64,000 bases of DNA from an uncultured Prevotellaceae bacterium (GTDB lineage: Bacteria > Bacteroidota > Bacteroidia > Bacteroidales > Muribaculaceae), in NCBI GenBank assembly GCA_900314215.1, contig OMUK01000002.1:25196-89195 (forward strand), written 5' to 3'. The notes below the pieces were generated by a model. The model saw only the letters and a program-made list of their open reading frames with translations. It was not told the origin of the DNA and did not search any database. A program made the translations under genes and the position numbers. Shown here piece after piece: positions 35,344-42,862 of the stretch (its first letter is position 1; the number at the start of each line of letters is the position of its first letter).

Positions 35344-35970
35344 ATGAAAGTATCAACTTTATTGGCAGCATTGATGGTAGTGAGCCAGCTGTGGCTGAGC
35401 AAGGCACAGGCACAGGGCAACTACTTCACGCGCGACAACGCGCTAGAAATCGAGGCCGGTGCAGGCCCAAACTTCGGCATTGCCAGCGTCGAAGCGATGA
35501 AAAGCAACAAGGTGGGTATCGACTACTATGGCGAGGTGCGCTACAACCTGCCCAAAGTGCCCCTTGCACTGGGCGTGCAGGTGAGCTACAACATCGTGGA
35601 GCGTCGCACTTATGGAGGCCATAACGAGACGATGAGCTGGAGCAGCACCTACGACTACAAATCGACCGACGTGATGCTCACTTGCGACTACCGCAAGCGC
35701 GTGAGCAGCGTCATCACCCTCTTTGGCGGCATAGGGCTGGGCTATTGCCACATCGACACCAGCAACGACCTGAAGCGCGCAGGGAGCGACATCGATGGCG
35801 AGAATTTCACCGACAACGGCACATCGGGCTCGGTGGCATTCATGCCACGCGTGGGTGTGCACATAGGCAACCTGGCACGCATCACAGCAGGCTACAAGCT
35901 GCAGGAGCGGGCCAACCGCCACGCCTTCGTCACGCTGGGCCTCACCTTCGGCTTCAAGCCGCGCCGGTGA
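35344..35970 (+). CDS. Small outer-membrane beta-barrel protein
   Basis: A 208-aa protein with signal peptide ending SKAQAQ, then alternating amphipathic strands (LEIEAGAGPNFGIAS, YYGEVRYNL, LALGVQVSYNI, FGGIGLGYCHI, ITAGYKLQER, FVTLGLTFGF). This fits an eight-stranded porin/OmpX-type barrel. No enzymatic motif is seen. It stands alone between terminators at 35115 and 36023. The 252 bp before it hold the queA terminator and an AT-rich stretch with no clear -7 match. Function unknown. Confidence 0.8.
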   Translation: MKVSTLLAALMVVSQLWLSKAQAQGNYFTRDNALEIEAGAGPNFGIASVEAMKSNKVGIDYYGEVRYNLPKVPLALGVQVSYNIVERRTYGGHNETMSWSSTYDYKSTDVMLTCDYRKRVSSVITLFGGIGLGYCHIDTSNDLKRAGSDIDGENFTDNGTSGSVAFMPRVGVHIGNLARITAGYKLQERANRHAFVTLGLTFGFKPRR

Positions 35971-36022
35971 GCCACACCACCCCGCCGCTGGGCACAATGG
36001 GTAACGACATCGCTGAAAAAAG

Positions 36023-36065
36023 GGTGACTTCCTGCACACAGCCGCGGGGAGTCACCGTTTTTTTT
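36023..36065 (+). terminator. Terminator after the barrel gene
   Basis: A 10-bp stem GGTGACTTCC/GGGAGTCACC (36023-36032, 36047-36056) followed by eight T residues. Confidence 0.9.
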
Positions 36066-36202
36066 GAGGGGCTTGAGCAACTTGCATGGTGCTATGTGTT
36101 CTCAATCAAGACACAAAAAGAGCGAAATAGAGTGAAACCGACCAACGTGAAACATATTTTAAGTGTTGTTGATTATATTTTAGAAATTTTCTTGCTCAAA
36201 AA

Positions 36203-36235
36203 TTTGCAATCGGGGCATGGCATGCATTATCTTTG
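36203..36235 (+). promoter_or_regulatory. Promoter of an orphan transcription unit
   Basis: TTTG (36203-36206), 21 bp, TATCTTTG (36228-36235), a good consensus match with no annotated gene behind it. It faces a terminator ~200 bp downstream. Confidence 0.7.
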
Positions 36236-36247
36236 CAATCGAAAACG

Positions 36248-36436
36248 ATGCTGACGCATTTCGCAATCGCCTCGATGGAAATCGTTTGTGGAGAGATCGG
36301 GAAAAGCATCACGCGAGTTTTCGATGCAGCAAATGCACGCTGTCCTAATGTTTTTGCTACACGTTTTCAACTTCAATGGGTTGGGAAATTTCCTGTTAAA
36401 AAAGAGACTAATTTTTTCATAACTGGTTTTACCTGA
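36248..36436 (+). CDS. Possible small protein or sRNA unit
   Basis: A 62-codon frame (MLTHFAIASMEIVCGEIGKS start) begins about 6 nt after the predicted transcription start and ends exactly where the terminator stem begins (36437). No family is recognised. It has no signal peptide or membrane segment, and three Cys. The same ~235-nt transcript could instead be a small RNA, with the frame open by chance. Promoter and terminator are clear; translation is uncertain. Confidence 0.35.
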   Translation: MLTHFAIASMEIVCGEIGKSITRVFDAANARCPNVFATRFQLQWVGKFPVKKETNFFITGFT

Positions 36437-36475
36437 AAAGGCCGCCTTCCTATCTGCAAGCGAGGCGGCTTTTTG
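36437..36475 (+). terminator. Terminator of the orphan unit
   Basis: GCCGCCT/AGGCGGC (36441-36447, 36463-36469) with a 15-base loop, followed by five T residues. Confidence 0.85.
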
Positions 36476-36553
36476 TTGCCCCCTATACGCCAAATGATCC
36501 AATTTATATTGCTCTATGAAAACGCCGTGATGACGAGAAATCGCCGCCGTGGA

Positions 36554-36669
36554 TTAAACCCACACCGTCGCCATGGCGCGCGCCCCGATGGCATCGCCGC
36601 TGGGGAGGTTAAACCCACACCGCCGCCATGACGCGCGCCCCGATGGCACGCCGCTGGGGTTTAAACCCA
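36554..36669 (+). repeat. Tandem 55-bp repeat, two copies plus start of a third
   Basis: Copies begin TTAAACCCACACCG at 36554 and 36609 and share CGCGCGCCCCGATGGCA and CGCCGCTGGGG. A third unit starts TTAAACCCAC at 36661 and is cut off by the inverted-repeat element at 36670. Non-coding. Confidence 0.75.
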
Positions 36670-36798
36670 CCTGTAGGGGCCTGTCTTGTGCCGGCCCACA
36701 ACAATGTTACCTCCTATTTTATTGATAATGTGGGAATTAATTTTAAAAAAAAGGATGGAACCGCGTCGGTGGGCCGGCACAAGACCGGCCCCTACAGG
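36670..36798. mobile_element. 129-bp MITE-like element with 31-bp terminal inverted repeats
   Basis: Ends at 36670-36700 and 36769-36798 are inverted copies of the dispersed repeat (CCTGTAGGGGCC... / ...GGCCCCTACAGG). The 68-bp centre holds, on the minus strand, CGGTTCCATCCTT next to one end and CATTATCAATAAAATAGG next to the other. These are the same inner flanks that bound the Sel1 cassette (26334-27761). It has no coding capacity. Mobility is inferred; no target-site duplication was found. The rest of the gap 35971-36903 holds the orphan unit and the tandem repeat. Confidence 0.7.
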
Positions 36799-36903
36799 TT
36801 TATCGAGGGGGCTGAGGGCTAAATAAAACATGGCGGGCACATGTGTGAGCGTTGCTACTGCTCCACATGTGCCCGGCACACATTATGGGGTTGTCCTCAG
36901 CCG

Positions 36904-37701
36904 CTAACTTGCACGGCGGTAGTACTTGGGCGAGCGGCCCCAGCGGTTTTCTTTCTTTTGGGAGTCCTGGCAGTGCCAGTTGAGCACCATCACCCAGCCC
37001 ACCACGGGCAACAGCCCCCACAGCAGCTTCAATCCGCTCTGGCCCATGTCGTGCAGGCGACGCACGCCTGCCGACACAAAGGGCACCAGCAGCACGAGCG
37101 ACACCACCGTGCCCGTGATGCCATGGTGCTTGATGGTGAGGCCCAGGTTCCAGTCGATGATGGCCGTGACCAGGTTGAGAAGCAGCACGATGGCGAAGAA
37201 CTTCCAGTACTCGGAACGGCGTGAGCGGCCCTTGAAGTCGAAGTAGTGGCGCATGGCCGACGCGAAGGCCTGCTTATAGGTGAGCGACGTGTCGCTGGCG
37301 GGGCGGTGCCACATCTTGGGCTTGTGCTGCTGCGGTTGCGGCATGTATTGTGGCTGCACATGAGCCACGCGCGGCCTCGCGGCTGCCACAGGTGCTTGCG
37401 GCCGTGCCACGCGCTGCGGCTGTGGCTGGAAAGCCGGTCGCGCAGCAGCGCCGTTGCGTGCTACCTGGCGGCGTGGCTGCTGGCGGCGTGCCGCTGCCAC
37501 CGCAGGCTGTGCCTGGGCACGCTGTGGCTGCTGGGCCGACGGATAGAGCAGCCGCATGAGGGCAGGCACATGGTAGGCGGGCGCCCAGTTGGGCATCGTC
37601 TTGCACCACACCAGTGTGGAGCGTTGCAAGCCGTGCGCAATCAGGTCGCGCTCTTCAAGTGGGCCCAATTGCCGCCCATCGATGTGCATATAGTATTTCA
37701 T
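36904..37701 (-). CDS. GYF_2 and DUF805 domain membrane protein
   Basis: A 265-aa protein. Residues 1-50 form a GYF_2-like domain (MKYYMHIDGRQLGPLEERDL, then GLQRSTLVWCKTMPNWAPAY). A Pro/Gln/Arg/Ala-rich linker (about 55-130) follows, and the carboxy part is DUF805 (FKGRSRRSEYWKFF, four hydrophobic segments, GVRRLHDMGQSG). DUF805 proteins are inner-membrane proteins of unknown role; GYF_2 is a likely protein-protein contact domain facing the cytoplasm. It follows the next GYF_2 gene by 37 bp in the same direction and shares its amino domain. Confidence 0.88.
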   Translation of the reverse strand: MKYYMHIDGRQLGPLEERDLIAHGLQRSTLVWCKTMPNWAPAYHVPALMRLLYPSAQQPQRAQAQPAVAAARRQQPRRQVARNGAAARPAFQPQPQRVARPQAPVAAARPRVAHVQPQYMPQPQQHKPKMWHRPASDTSLTYKQAFASAMRHYFDFKGRSRRSEYWKFFAIVLLLNLVTAIIDWNLGLTIKHHGITGTVVSLVLLVPFVSAGVRRLHDMGQSGLKLLWGLLPVVGWVMVLNWHCQDSQKKENRWGRSPKYYRRAS

Positions 37702-37738
37702 TGTTTATTGTTCTCCCTCCTTGAGTGTGTGAGCGCCG

Positions 37739-38371
37739 TTAGGCAAGTGAGCTTGCGCCCAAAATGCTCAGGAAGCTCACTCCCAATATTGCGTATAACA
37801 AAATGTATAACACGCCACCAATTGCCGCCGCAATCACGCTCCATATCACCCACTTCTTGGCCGACTCGCTGGCTGCCACGGCACCCTGGTAGTCGCCCTG
37901 GTTGTAGAGGCTGCTCACTTGCGAGGCCTTGACGATGCTCACGATGCCAAAGGGCAGACAGCAGAATATGGTGACCAGGATGGCCCACACCAGGTAGTTG
38001 TCGGGCATGGGTGGACGCTGGGCGCCGCCATACTGCGGTTGGCGGTAGCCGGGAGCGGCCTGCTGATAGGCGGGCTGTTGCGGCTGCTGGTAGCCTCCTT
38101 GCTGTGGCTGTTGATAGGTGGGCCTAGCCTGCTGCTGATAGGCTGGTTGTTGCGGCGGTTGGTAGGCCGGTTGCGGCGGTTGTTGATAGGCAGGTGGCTG
38201 GCTCGCAGGAGCGGCAAAGAGATGCGACAGCTCGGGCACTTGGCTGGCCACTGTCCAGTTGGCCATGCCTTCACGCCACACGTTGGTCGACGGGGTGAGA
38301 CCCTTGCTCAACAACTCTGATTCCTCATAGGGTCCGACTTGCTGGCGGTTGATATACATGTAATACTTCAT
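37739..38371 (-). CDS. GYF_2 and CD225/dispanin-like membrane protein, long form
   Basis: A 210-aa protein with an amino GYF_2 domain (MKYYMYINRQQVGPYEESEL), a long Pro/Gln/Tyr repeat linker (YQQPPQPAYQPPQQPAYQQ), and a CD225/dispanin-type pair of membrane segments (NYLVWAILVTIFCCLPFGIV, then SVIAAAIGGVLYILLYAILG). The block VKASQVSSLYNQGDYQGA between them is typical of the family. The linker codons are internally repetitive, so length may vary between strains. A -7-like CATCTTTG lies at 38414-38421. Function unknown. Confidence 0.88.
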   Translation of the reverse strand: MKYYMYINRQQVGPYEESELLSKGLTPSTNVWREGMANWTVASQVPELSHLFAAPASQPPAYQQPPQPAYQPPQQPAYQQQARPTYQQPQQGGYQQPQQPAYQQAAPGYRQPQYGGAQRPPMPDNYLVWAILVTIFCCLPFGIVSIVKASQVSSLYNQGDYQGAVAASESAKKWVIWSVIAAAIGGVLYILLYAILGVSFLSILGASSLA

Positions 38372-38413
38372 GCCGTAGTTGAGATTTAAAATCAGTAATT
38401 AATTTTTAATTTA

Positions 38414-38445
38414 CAAAGATGGCCATTTTTTGTCAAAAATGCAAC
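38414..38445 (-). promoter_or_regulatory. Possible promoter of the long GYF_2/CD225 gene
   Basis: GTTG (38442-38445), 20 bp, CATCTTTG (38414-38421); one mismatch to TAnnTTTG. The layout resembles that upstream of the paralogue at 38990. Confidence 0.5.
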
Positions 38446-38513
38446 TATTGTTGCATAGAAACTCAGCAAGGTCTCAAAAAAAAGGCCTTGCCCAGCGATG
38501 CCAAGTCACACGA

Positions 38514-38990
38514 CTACATGCCGGCATTGCTTGCAATTGCAGCGTAGACTCCGCCGAGCAGAAAACCGCACACGGCACCTATTATAGCCCACTTCTTGGC
38601 CGACTCGCTGGCTGCCACGGCACCCTGGTAGTCGCCCCCTCGATAGAGGCTGCTCACCTGCGAGGCCTTGACGATGCTCACGATGCCAAAGGGCAGGCAG
38701 CAAAATAGAGTGACCAGGATGGCCCACACCAGGTAGTTGTCGGGCATGGGCTGGCTAGGGAAGCCGGCATAGCCAGGGCTGGGCTGCTGATAACTGGGTT
38801 GCTGTGGCGAGTATGGCTGGCCCGCAGGAGCGGCAAAGAGATAGCTCAACTCGGGCACTTGACCGGCAAGTTGCCAGTCGGTCATGCCTTCGCGCCACAC
38901 GTTGGTCGACGCGTTGAGGCCATGGCTCAGCAACTCCGACTCATCGTAGGGGCCCTGCTGCTGGCCGCCAATGTACATGTAGTATTTCAT
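38514..38990 (-). CDS. GYF_2 and CD225/dispanin-like membrane protein, short form
   Basis: A 158-aa paralogue with GYF_2 domain (MKYYMYIGGQQQGPYDESEL), a short Tyr/Pro/Gln linker, and the CD225 segment (NYLVWAILVTLFCCLPFGIV) ending in a second hydrophobic helix (IGAVCGFLLGGVYAAIA). About 160 bp of the CD225 region are over 90% identical to the downstream gene at DNA level, so the pair is a recent duplication or kept alike by conversion. CD225 proteins insert in membranes; the bacterial role is unknown. First gene of a three-gene minus-strand group. Confidence 0.88.
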   Translation of the reverse strand: MKYYMYIGGQQQGPYDESELLSHGLNASTNVWREGMTDWQLAGQVPELSYLFAAPAGQPYSPQQPSYQQPSPGYAGFPSQPMPDNYLVWAILVTLFCCLPFGIVSIVKASQVSSLYRGGDYQGAVAASESAKKWAIIGAVCGFLLGGVYAAIASNAGM

Positions 38991-39038
38991 AAATTGGAAT
39001 CGTTTTTATTAAAAACAACGAGTAATTAGCTTTTCACA

Positions 39039-39070
39039 CAAAGGTAGCCATCTTTATTCAAAATTGCAAC
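39039..39070 (-). promoter_or_regulatory. Promoter of the GYF_2 gene group
   Basis: Minus strand GTTG (39067-39070), 20 bp, TACCTTTG (39039-39046). Leader of about 40 nt. Confidence 0.65.
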
Positions 39071-39185
39071 ATTTGTGGCTAAAAACACCGCAAGTGCTCG
39101 CGGCCATTGCAGCGTGGGGGATATCGCCCCTTGCGGAACCATCACACGCTCGGCACTTTAATTGCCGCATTGGGACGCGCTGATG

Positions 39186-39225
39186 GCCACCAGGGCCTCA
39201 CCCTGCCAATCACAACCACACCAGC
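39186..39225 (+). repeat. Dispersed 40-bp repeat, copy B
   Basis: Starts GCCACCAGGGCCTCACCCTG; 34 of 40 positions match 31680-31719. It lies in the 403-bp gap 38991-39393, which otherwise holds one promoter and the hairpin at 39292. Confidence 0.6.
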
Positions 39226-39291
39226 AACAATCATGCCAAACGCGCAATCACGCCCAATCGCCGCCACACCAGTCACACTGCGTGAGACGCA

Positions 39292-39332
39292 ACGTGCCGC
39301 GCCAGGGTGTGAAAACCGGTGGCGCGGCACGT
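39292..39332. terminator. Perfect 13-bp hairpin downstream of the CoA-transferase gene
   Basis: ACGTGCCGCGCCA (39292-39304) pairs fully with TGGCGCGGCACGT (39320-39332). There is no T-run on either strand. It probably ends or protects the 3' end of the minus-strand CoA-transferase mRNA. Confidence 0.5.
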
Positions 39333-39393
39333 GAAATGCTATGAGAGCTTGCCGCTACAGGCCGCGTGGGCCCAGGGGGCAGCAGTTTCTATT

Positions 39394-40905
39394 TTACTTG
39401 TCGTCGTCGTTAAGGAACTTGGAGAAATCGGCCTTGCGCATGTCGCCATCCTTCATGAGGGCGCGGTGGAACGAGAGGGCGTAGTCGAGGTTCTCCACGA
39501 TGTGACCACCCTTGGAGAGCTTGAGGTACTCACGCAGCAGCGGGCGATAGATGGGGTGAGCTGCATGCTCGATAATCTCCTCGGCAGCTTGCAGTGGATC
39601 CTTGGCACGCAGGTCGGCCACACCCTGGTCGGTGATGATGATGTCGACGCTGTGCACCGTGTGGTCGACGTGGGTCACCATGGGCACGATGGTCGAGATG
39701 GTGTCGTCCTTCTTGATCGAGGGGCACAGGAATATCGAGGTGTAGGCATTGCGGGTGAAGTCGCCGCTGCCGCCTATGCCATTCATCAGGCGCGTGCCGC
39801 CAATGTGCGACGAGTTGATGTTGCCAAAGATGTCGCACTCGATGGCCGTGTTCATCGAGATCACGCCGATGCGGCGTATCACCTCGGGGTTGTTGCTTAT
39901 CTCGCTGGGGCGCATGAGCAGCTTGTCGTGCAGCTTGTCGATGTGGTCGAAGAATTCCATCATGGCCTCGTGGCTGAAGGTCATCGAGCAGGTAGAGGCA
40001 AACTTGCAGCGGCCGCTCAGCAAGAGCTTCATCACGCTGTCTTGCACCACCTCGGTATACATCTCGAAGGGCGGGATGTCGGTACTCTGGTCGAGGGCGT
40101 CGAGCACGGCGTTGGCGATGTTGCCCACACCGCTCTGGATGGGCAGGAACGACTTGGGCATGCGGCCATGCTTCATCTCGTTGACGAGGAAGTCGCACAC
40201 GTTCTGGCCGATGCGGCGGGTAGTGTCGTCGACGGGAGTGAACTTGCTCTCCTTGCCCAGAGGCATGTCGCTATAGACCACGCACAGCACCTTCTTGGGG
40301 TCGACGTGGGCCACGGGCTCGCCGGCACGGTCGTGAGCGCTGTAGATAGGTATCTCGCGGCGGTAGGGCGGGTCGAGCGGCAGGTAGATGTCGTGCAGGC
40401 CGCGTATCGACTCGGGAATCTGCTTGTTGATTTCAATCATCACCTTGTCGGCATACTTGAGCCATGTGGGCGAGTTGCCAACGGCGGTGCCCAGCACGAT
40501 TTCGCCATCGTCGGTGATGCTCTGGGCCTCGATGATGGCCACGTCCATCTTGCCCCATGCGCCATAGCGGAACTCCTGAGCCATCTCGCTCAAGTGGCGG
40601 TCGTCGTAGTGGAGCTCGTGGGCGTTGATGCGCTTGCGCAGCTCGGGCGACGACTGGTAGGGCGCACGCATGTTGATAGCGTGGGCGCGGCTCAGCTCGC
40701 CATCGGTGTAGTCGTTGCTCGAAGCGCCCGAGAAGATGTTGACCTTAAACTCACGGCCAGCCTCGTGCTCACGGATAGCCTTCTTTGCGATTGCAGGTGG
40801 AATCACTTTAGGATTGCCTGGGATTGTGAAGCCTGAAACGCCGATGGTCATGCCATTCTGCACATACTCGGCAGCCTCTTCAGGCGTAAATACTGGATAA
40901 ATCAT
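39394..40905 (-). CDS. Succinyl-CoA:acetate-type CoA-transferase
   Basis: A 503-aa member of the acetyl-CoA hydrolase/transferase family (Cat1/AarC/ScpC type). Start is MIYPVFTPEEAAEYVQNGM, the usual amino end; an upstream in-frame ATG would add 20 unlikely residues. VSGFTIPGNPKVIP is the CoA-binding loop, MYTEVVQD contains the expected catalytic Glu285, and NGIGGSGDF is the oxyanion loop. In propionate-producing Bacteroidota it exchanges CoA between succinate and propionyl-CoA or acetyl-CoA. That suits the fumarate reductase encoded at 48.7-52.2 kb. The exact acyl preference cannot be read from sequence. Confidence 0.92.
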   Translation of the reverse strand: MIYPVFTPEEAAEYVQNGMTIGVSGFTIPGNPKVIPPAIAKKAIREHEAGREFKVNIFSGASSNDYTDGELSRAHAINMRAPYQSSPELRKRINAHELHYDDRHLSEMAQEFRYGAWGKMDVAIIEAQSITDDGEIVLGTAVGNSPTWLKYADKVMIEINKQIPESIRGLHDIYLPLDPPYRREIPIYSAHDRAGEPVAHVDPKKVLCVVYSDMPLGKESKFTPVDDTTRRIGQNVCDFLVNEMKHGRMPKSFLPIQSGVGNIANAVLDALDQSTDIPPFEMYTEVVQDSVMKLLLSGRCKFASTCSMTFSHEAMMEFFDHIDKLHDKLLMRPSEISNNPEVIRRIGVISMNTAIECDIFGNINSSHIGGTRLMNGIGGSGDFTRNAYTSIFLCPSIKKDDTISTIVPMVTHVDHTVHSVDIIITDQGVADLRAKDPLQAAEEIIEHAAHPIYRPLLREYLKLSKGGHIVENLDYALSFHRALMKDGDMRKADFSKFLNDDDK

Positions 40906-41001
40906 TGTACTATGGTTGTTAATTGATTTAGATATAGTTGTTTTATTATATAGTCGCACACACACTCTCTCTCGCTATTAAGCTTGCGAGAAGCGCCAGC
41001 G

Positions 41002-41032
41002 CAAAATTAATGATTTTGTGCGAAAACGCAAA
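41002..41032 (-). promoter_or_regulatory. Promoter of the CoA-transferase gene
   Basis: Minus strand TTTG (41029-41032), 19 bp, TAATTTTG (41002-41009); leader of about 90 nt. Confidence 0.75.
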
Positions 41033-41073
41033 ACTTATAAGTGATTAATATGCCCTGTCTCGCTCTCTGCCGT

Positions 41074-41094
41074 GCCACGGGTCATGCCCGTGGG
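41074..41094 (-). terminator. Hairpin after the small lipoprotein gene
   Basis: CCACGGG/CCCGTGG (41075-41081, 41087-41093) with a 5-base loop, seven bases after the stop codon. No T-run, so termination is uncertain. Confidence 0.4.
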
Positions 41095-41100
41095 CTGGGG

Positions 41101-41571
41101 CTATTGCAGCCGGGCCTTGCCGGCGCCGTCGAGGTGGTAGATTTGATCGTAGTTCACACTGAGCACGCCCTTCACCTTTTGGAACCAGGCGCGGGCCTGG
41201 TGCAGGTCGCGGTCCTCGGGCAGCGAGATAGCGATGCCGTTGATGATCTTGTAGTCGTAGATCACCGTGGCGCCGTAGGCCTTCACCGCCTTCATGAGGT
41301 TTTTCTTGCCGTCTTTGCCGTCGTACATGATGATGAGCGTGTGGGGCGCATAGAGCTCCTGGTTGCCCAGCTGGCGGCGCGAGCGGGCAGTGTCGGCGGG
41401 GTCGTAATAGCGCGGGCGCACCACTTGGGGCTGGGCCTGGCTGGCCGGCGCGGCACTCTGGGCGGGCACCGTGGCGGTGGTGCCCGTGGTGGCGTCGGCG
41501 GGGGCGGCCTGCTTGGCCTTGCAGCCAGCGAGCACGAGCGATGCGGCTATGAGCATGATTGCTTGTTTCAT
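41101..41571 (-). CDS. Small lipoprotein with an inhibitor-I9-like fold
   Basis: A 156-aa protein with a clear lipobox (SLVLAGC, Cys17), an Ala/Thr/Gln-rich linker to about residue 50, and a compact domain of ~85 residues (LIIMYDGKDGKKNLMKAVKA, YGATVIYDYKIINGIAISLP, FQKVKGVLSVNYDQIYHL). The beta-alpha-beta order and the GA.VIYDYK...GIAISLP pattern resemble subtilisin propeptide/peptidase-inhibitor I9 domains. No subtilisin gene is adjacent. An envelope inhibitor or chaperone role is inference; the lipoprotein assignment is firm. Monocistronic. Confidence 0.75.
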   Translation of the reverse strand: MKQAIMLIAASLVLAGCKAKQAAPADATTGTTATVPAQSAAPASQAQPQVVRPRYYDPADTARSRRQLGNQELYAPHTLIIMYDGKDGKKNLMKAVKAYGATVIYDYKIINGIAISLPEDRDLHQARAWFQKVKGVLSVNYDQIYHLDGAGKARLQ

Positions 41572-41599
41572 TGTTGTGTCTAAATTTTTTGGTCCTGCG

Positions 41600-41631
41600 C
41601 AAAGGTATACAATCGCCGTCAACCACCCAAC
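41600..41631 (-). promoter_or_regulatory. Promoter of the small lipoprotein gene
   Basis: Minus strand GTTG (41628-41631), 20 bp, TACCTTTG (41600-41607); leader of about 22 nt. Confidence 0.65.
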
Positions 41632-41699
41632 AATTTCACAAGATTTTGCACTGTGTAAACGATTGCATAAGGGGCAACGGCTTTGGCCGTCGCATTTAT

Positions 41700-41730
41700 T
41701 TTGACAAAAGAGGAAGAGTTTGTATTTTTG
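41700..41730 (+). promoter_or_regulatory. Promoter of galM
   Basis: TTTG (41700-41703), 19 bp, TATTTTTG (41723-41730); leader of about 34 nt. Confidence 0.75.
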
Positions 41731-41770
41731 CGTAATAACTTTTTGACCAAAACTTAAAATCAAATAAACG

Positions 41771-42817
41771 ATGAAAATTACAAGAGAAACCATCGACTCG
41801 CCCAAGGGCGAGATTAGCGTATACACGCTCGTCAATGCCAGCGGCGCCAGCGTGAAGCTCTCGAGCGTGGGAGCCGGCATCGTGAGCGTGGTCGTGCCCG
41901 ACCGTGAGGGCCACATGGACGACGTGGTGATAGGCTATGCCAACCCCGCCGACTACTTCTACGACGGCCCCTGCGCCGGCAAGGTGCCTGGCCGCTATGC
42001 CAACCGCATAGCCCGCGGCCACCTCGAGCTCGACGGCGTGACCTACCAACTTGCCATCAACAACGGCCCCAACGCGCTGCACGGCGGCCCCGAGGGCTTC
42101 AGCCACAAGATATGGCACAGCCAAGCCACCGCCACGGGCGTGAAATTCACCCTGCACAGCCCCGACGGCGACGAGCACTACCCCGGCAACCTCGTGGCCT
42201 GCGCCGAGTACAGCCTTGGCGACGACAACGAGCTGCGCCTCACCCTCACGGCCACTACCGACAAGAAGACCGTGGTGAACCTCACCAACCACACCTACTG
42301 GAACCTGGCCGGCGAGAACAGCGGCAGCGTGCTCGACGAGGTGCTCGAGCTGGCTTGCACCCACTACCTGCCCACCGACTCCACCCTCATCCCCACCGGC
42401 GAGATCGCTCCCGTGGCCGGCACACCCATGGACTTCACCACCCCCAAGGCGCTGGGCCGCGACATCAAGCAAGACTTCCCCGCCCTGAAATATGGCAAGG
42501 GCTACGACAACTGCTGGGTCGTCGACGACTGGCACAAGAGTGAGCTCAAGAAGGTGGCCACGCTGCGTGACCCCAAGAGCGGCCGCGTGCTCGAGGTGAT
42601 GACCACCCAGCCGGCCGTGCAGGTCTACACCGGCAACTACCTGGCCGGCAGCCCCGCCAACAAGGCCGAGGGCCGCTCCTACCGCGACTACGAGGGCGTG
42701 GCCCTCGAGTGCCAAGGCATGCCCGACGCGCCCAACCACCCCAACTTCCCCAGCCAGGTGCTCAACCCAGGCGAGGAATACCGCCAGGTGATTGTGTTCA
42801 AACTGGGCGTGGCGTGA
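41771..42817 (+). CDS. galM: Aldose 1-epimerase (mutarotase)
   Basis: A 348-aa GalM-type enzyme interconverting alpha and beta anomers of galactose and glucose. The motifs GRYANRIARG, NGPNALHGGPEGF (catalytic His), NLTNHTYWNLAG and ALECQGMPDAPNHPNF with the conserved Glu near the end are all present. It lacks a signal peptide, so it is cytoplasmic. It precedes a sugar transporter by 45 bp, and the two form an import-and-epimerise pair. Confidence 0.96.
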   Translation: MKITRETIDSPKGEISVYTLVNASGASVKLSSVGAGIVSVVVPDREGHMDDVVIGYANPADYFYDGPCAGKVPGRYANRIARGHLELDGVTYQLAINNGPNALHGGPEGFSHKIWHSQATATGVKFTLHSPDGDEHYPGNLVACAEYSLGDDNELRLTLTATTDKKTVVNLTNHTYWNLAGENSGSVLDEVLELACTHYLPTDSTLIPTGEIAPVAGTPMDFTTPKALGRDIKQDFPALKYGKGYDNCWVVDDWHKSELKKVATLRDPKSGRVLEVMTTQPAVQVYTGNYLAGSPANKAEGRSYRDYEGVALECQGMPDAPNHPNFPSQVLNPGEEYRQVIVFKLGVA

Positions 42818-42862
42818 AACTTTATCGAGAAATTATATCAACAAAAAAATCAAAACAGCATA

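Noticed and set aside
26334-36798. The 31-bp palindromes as a CRISPR array
   Set aside because: Copies are far apart, occur in both orientations and enclose genes; there are no regular spacers or cas genes.
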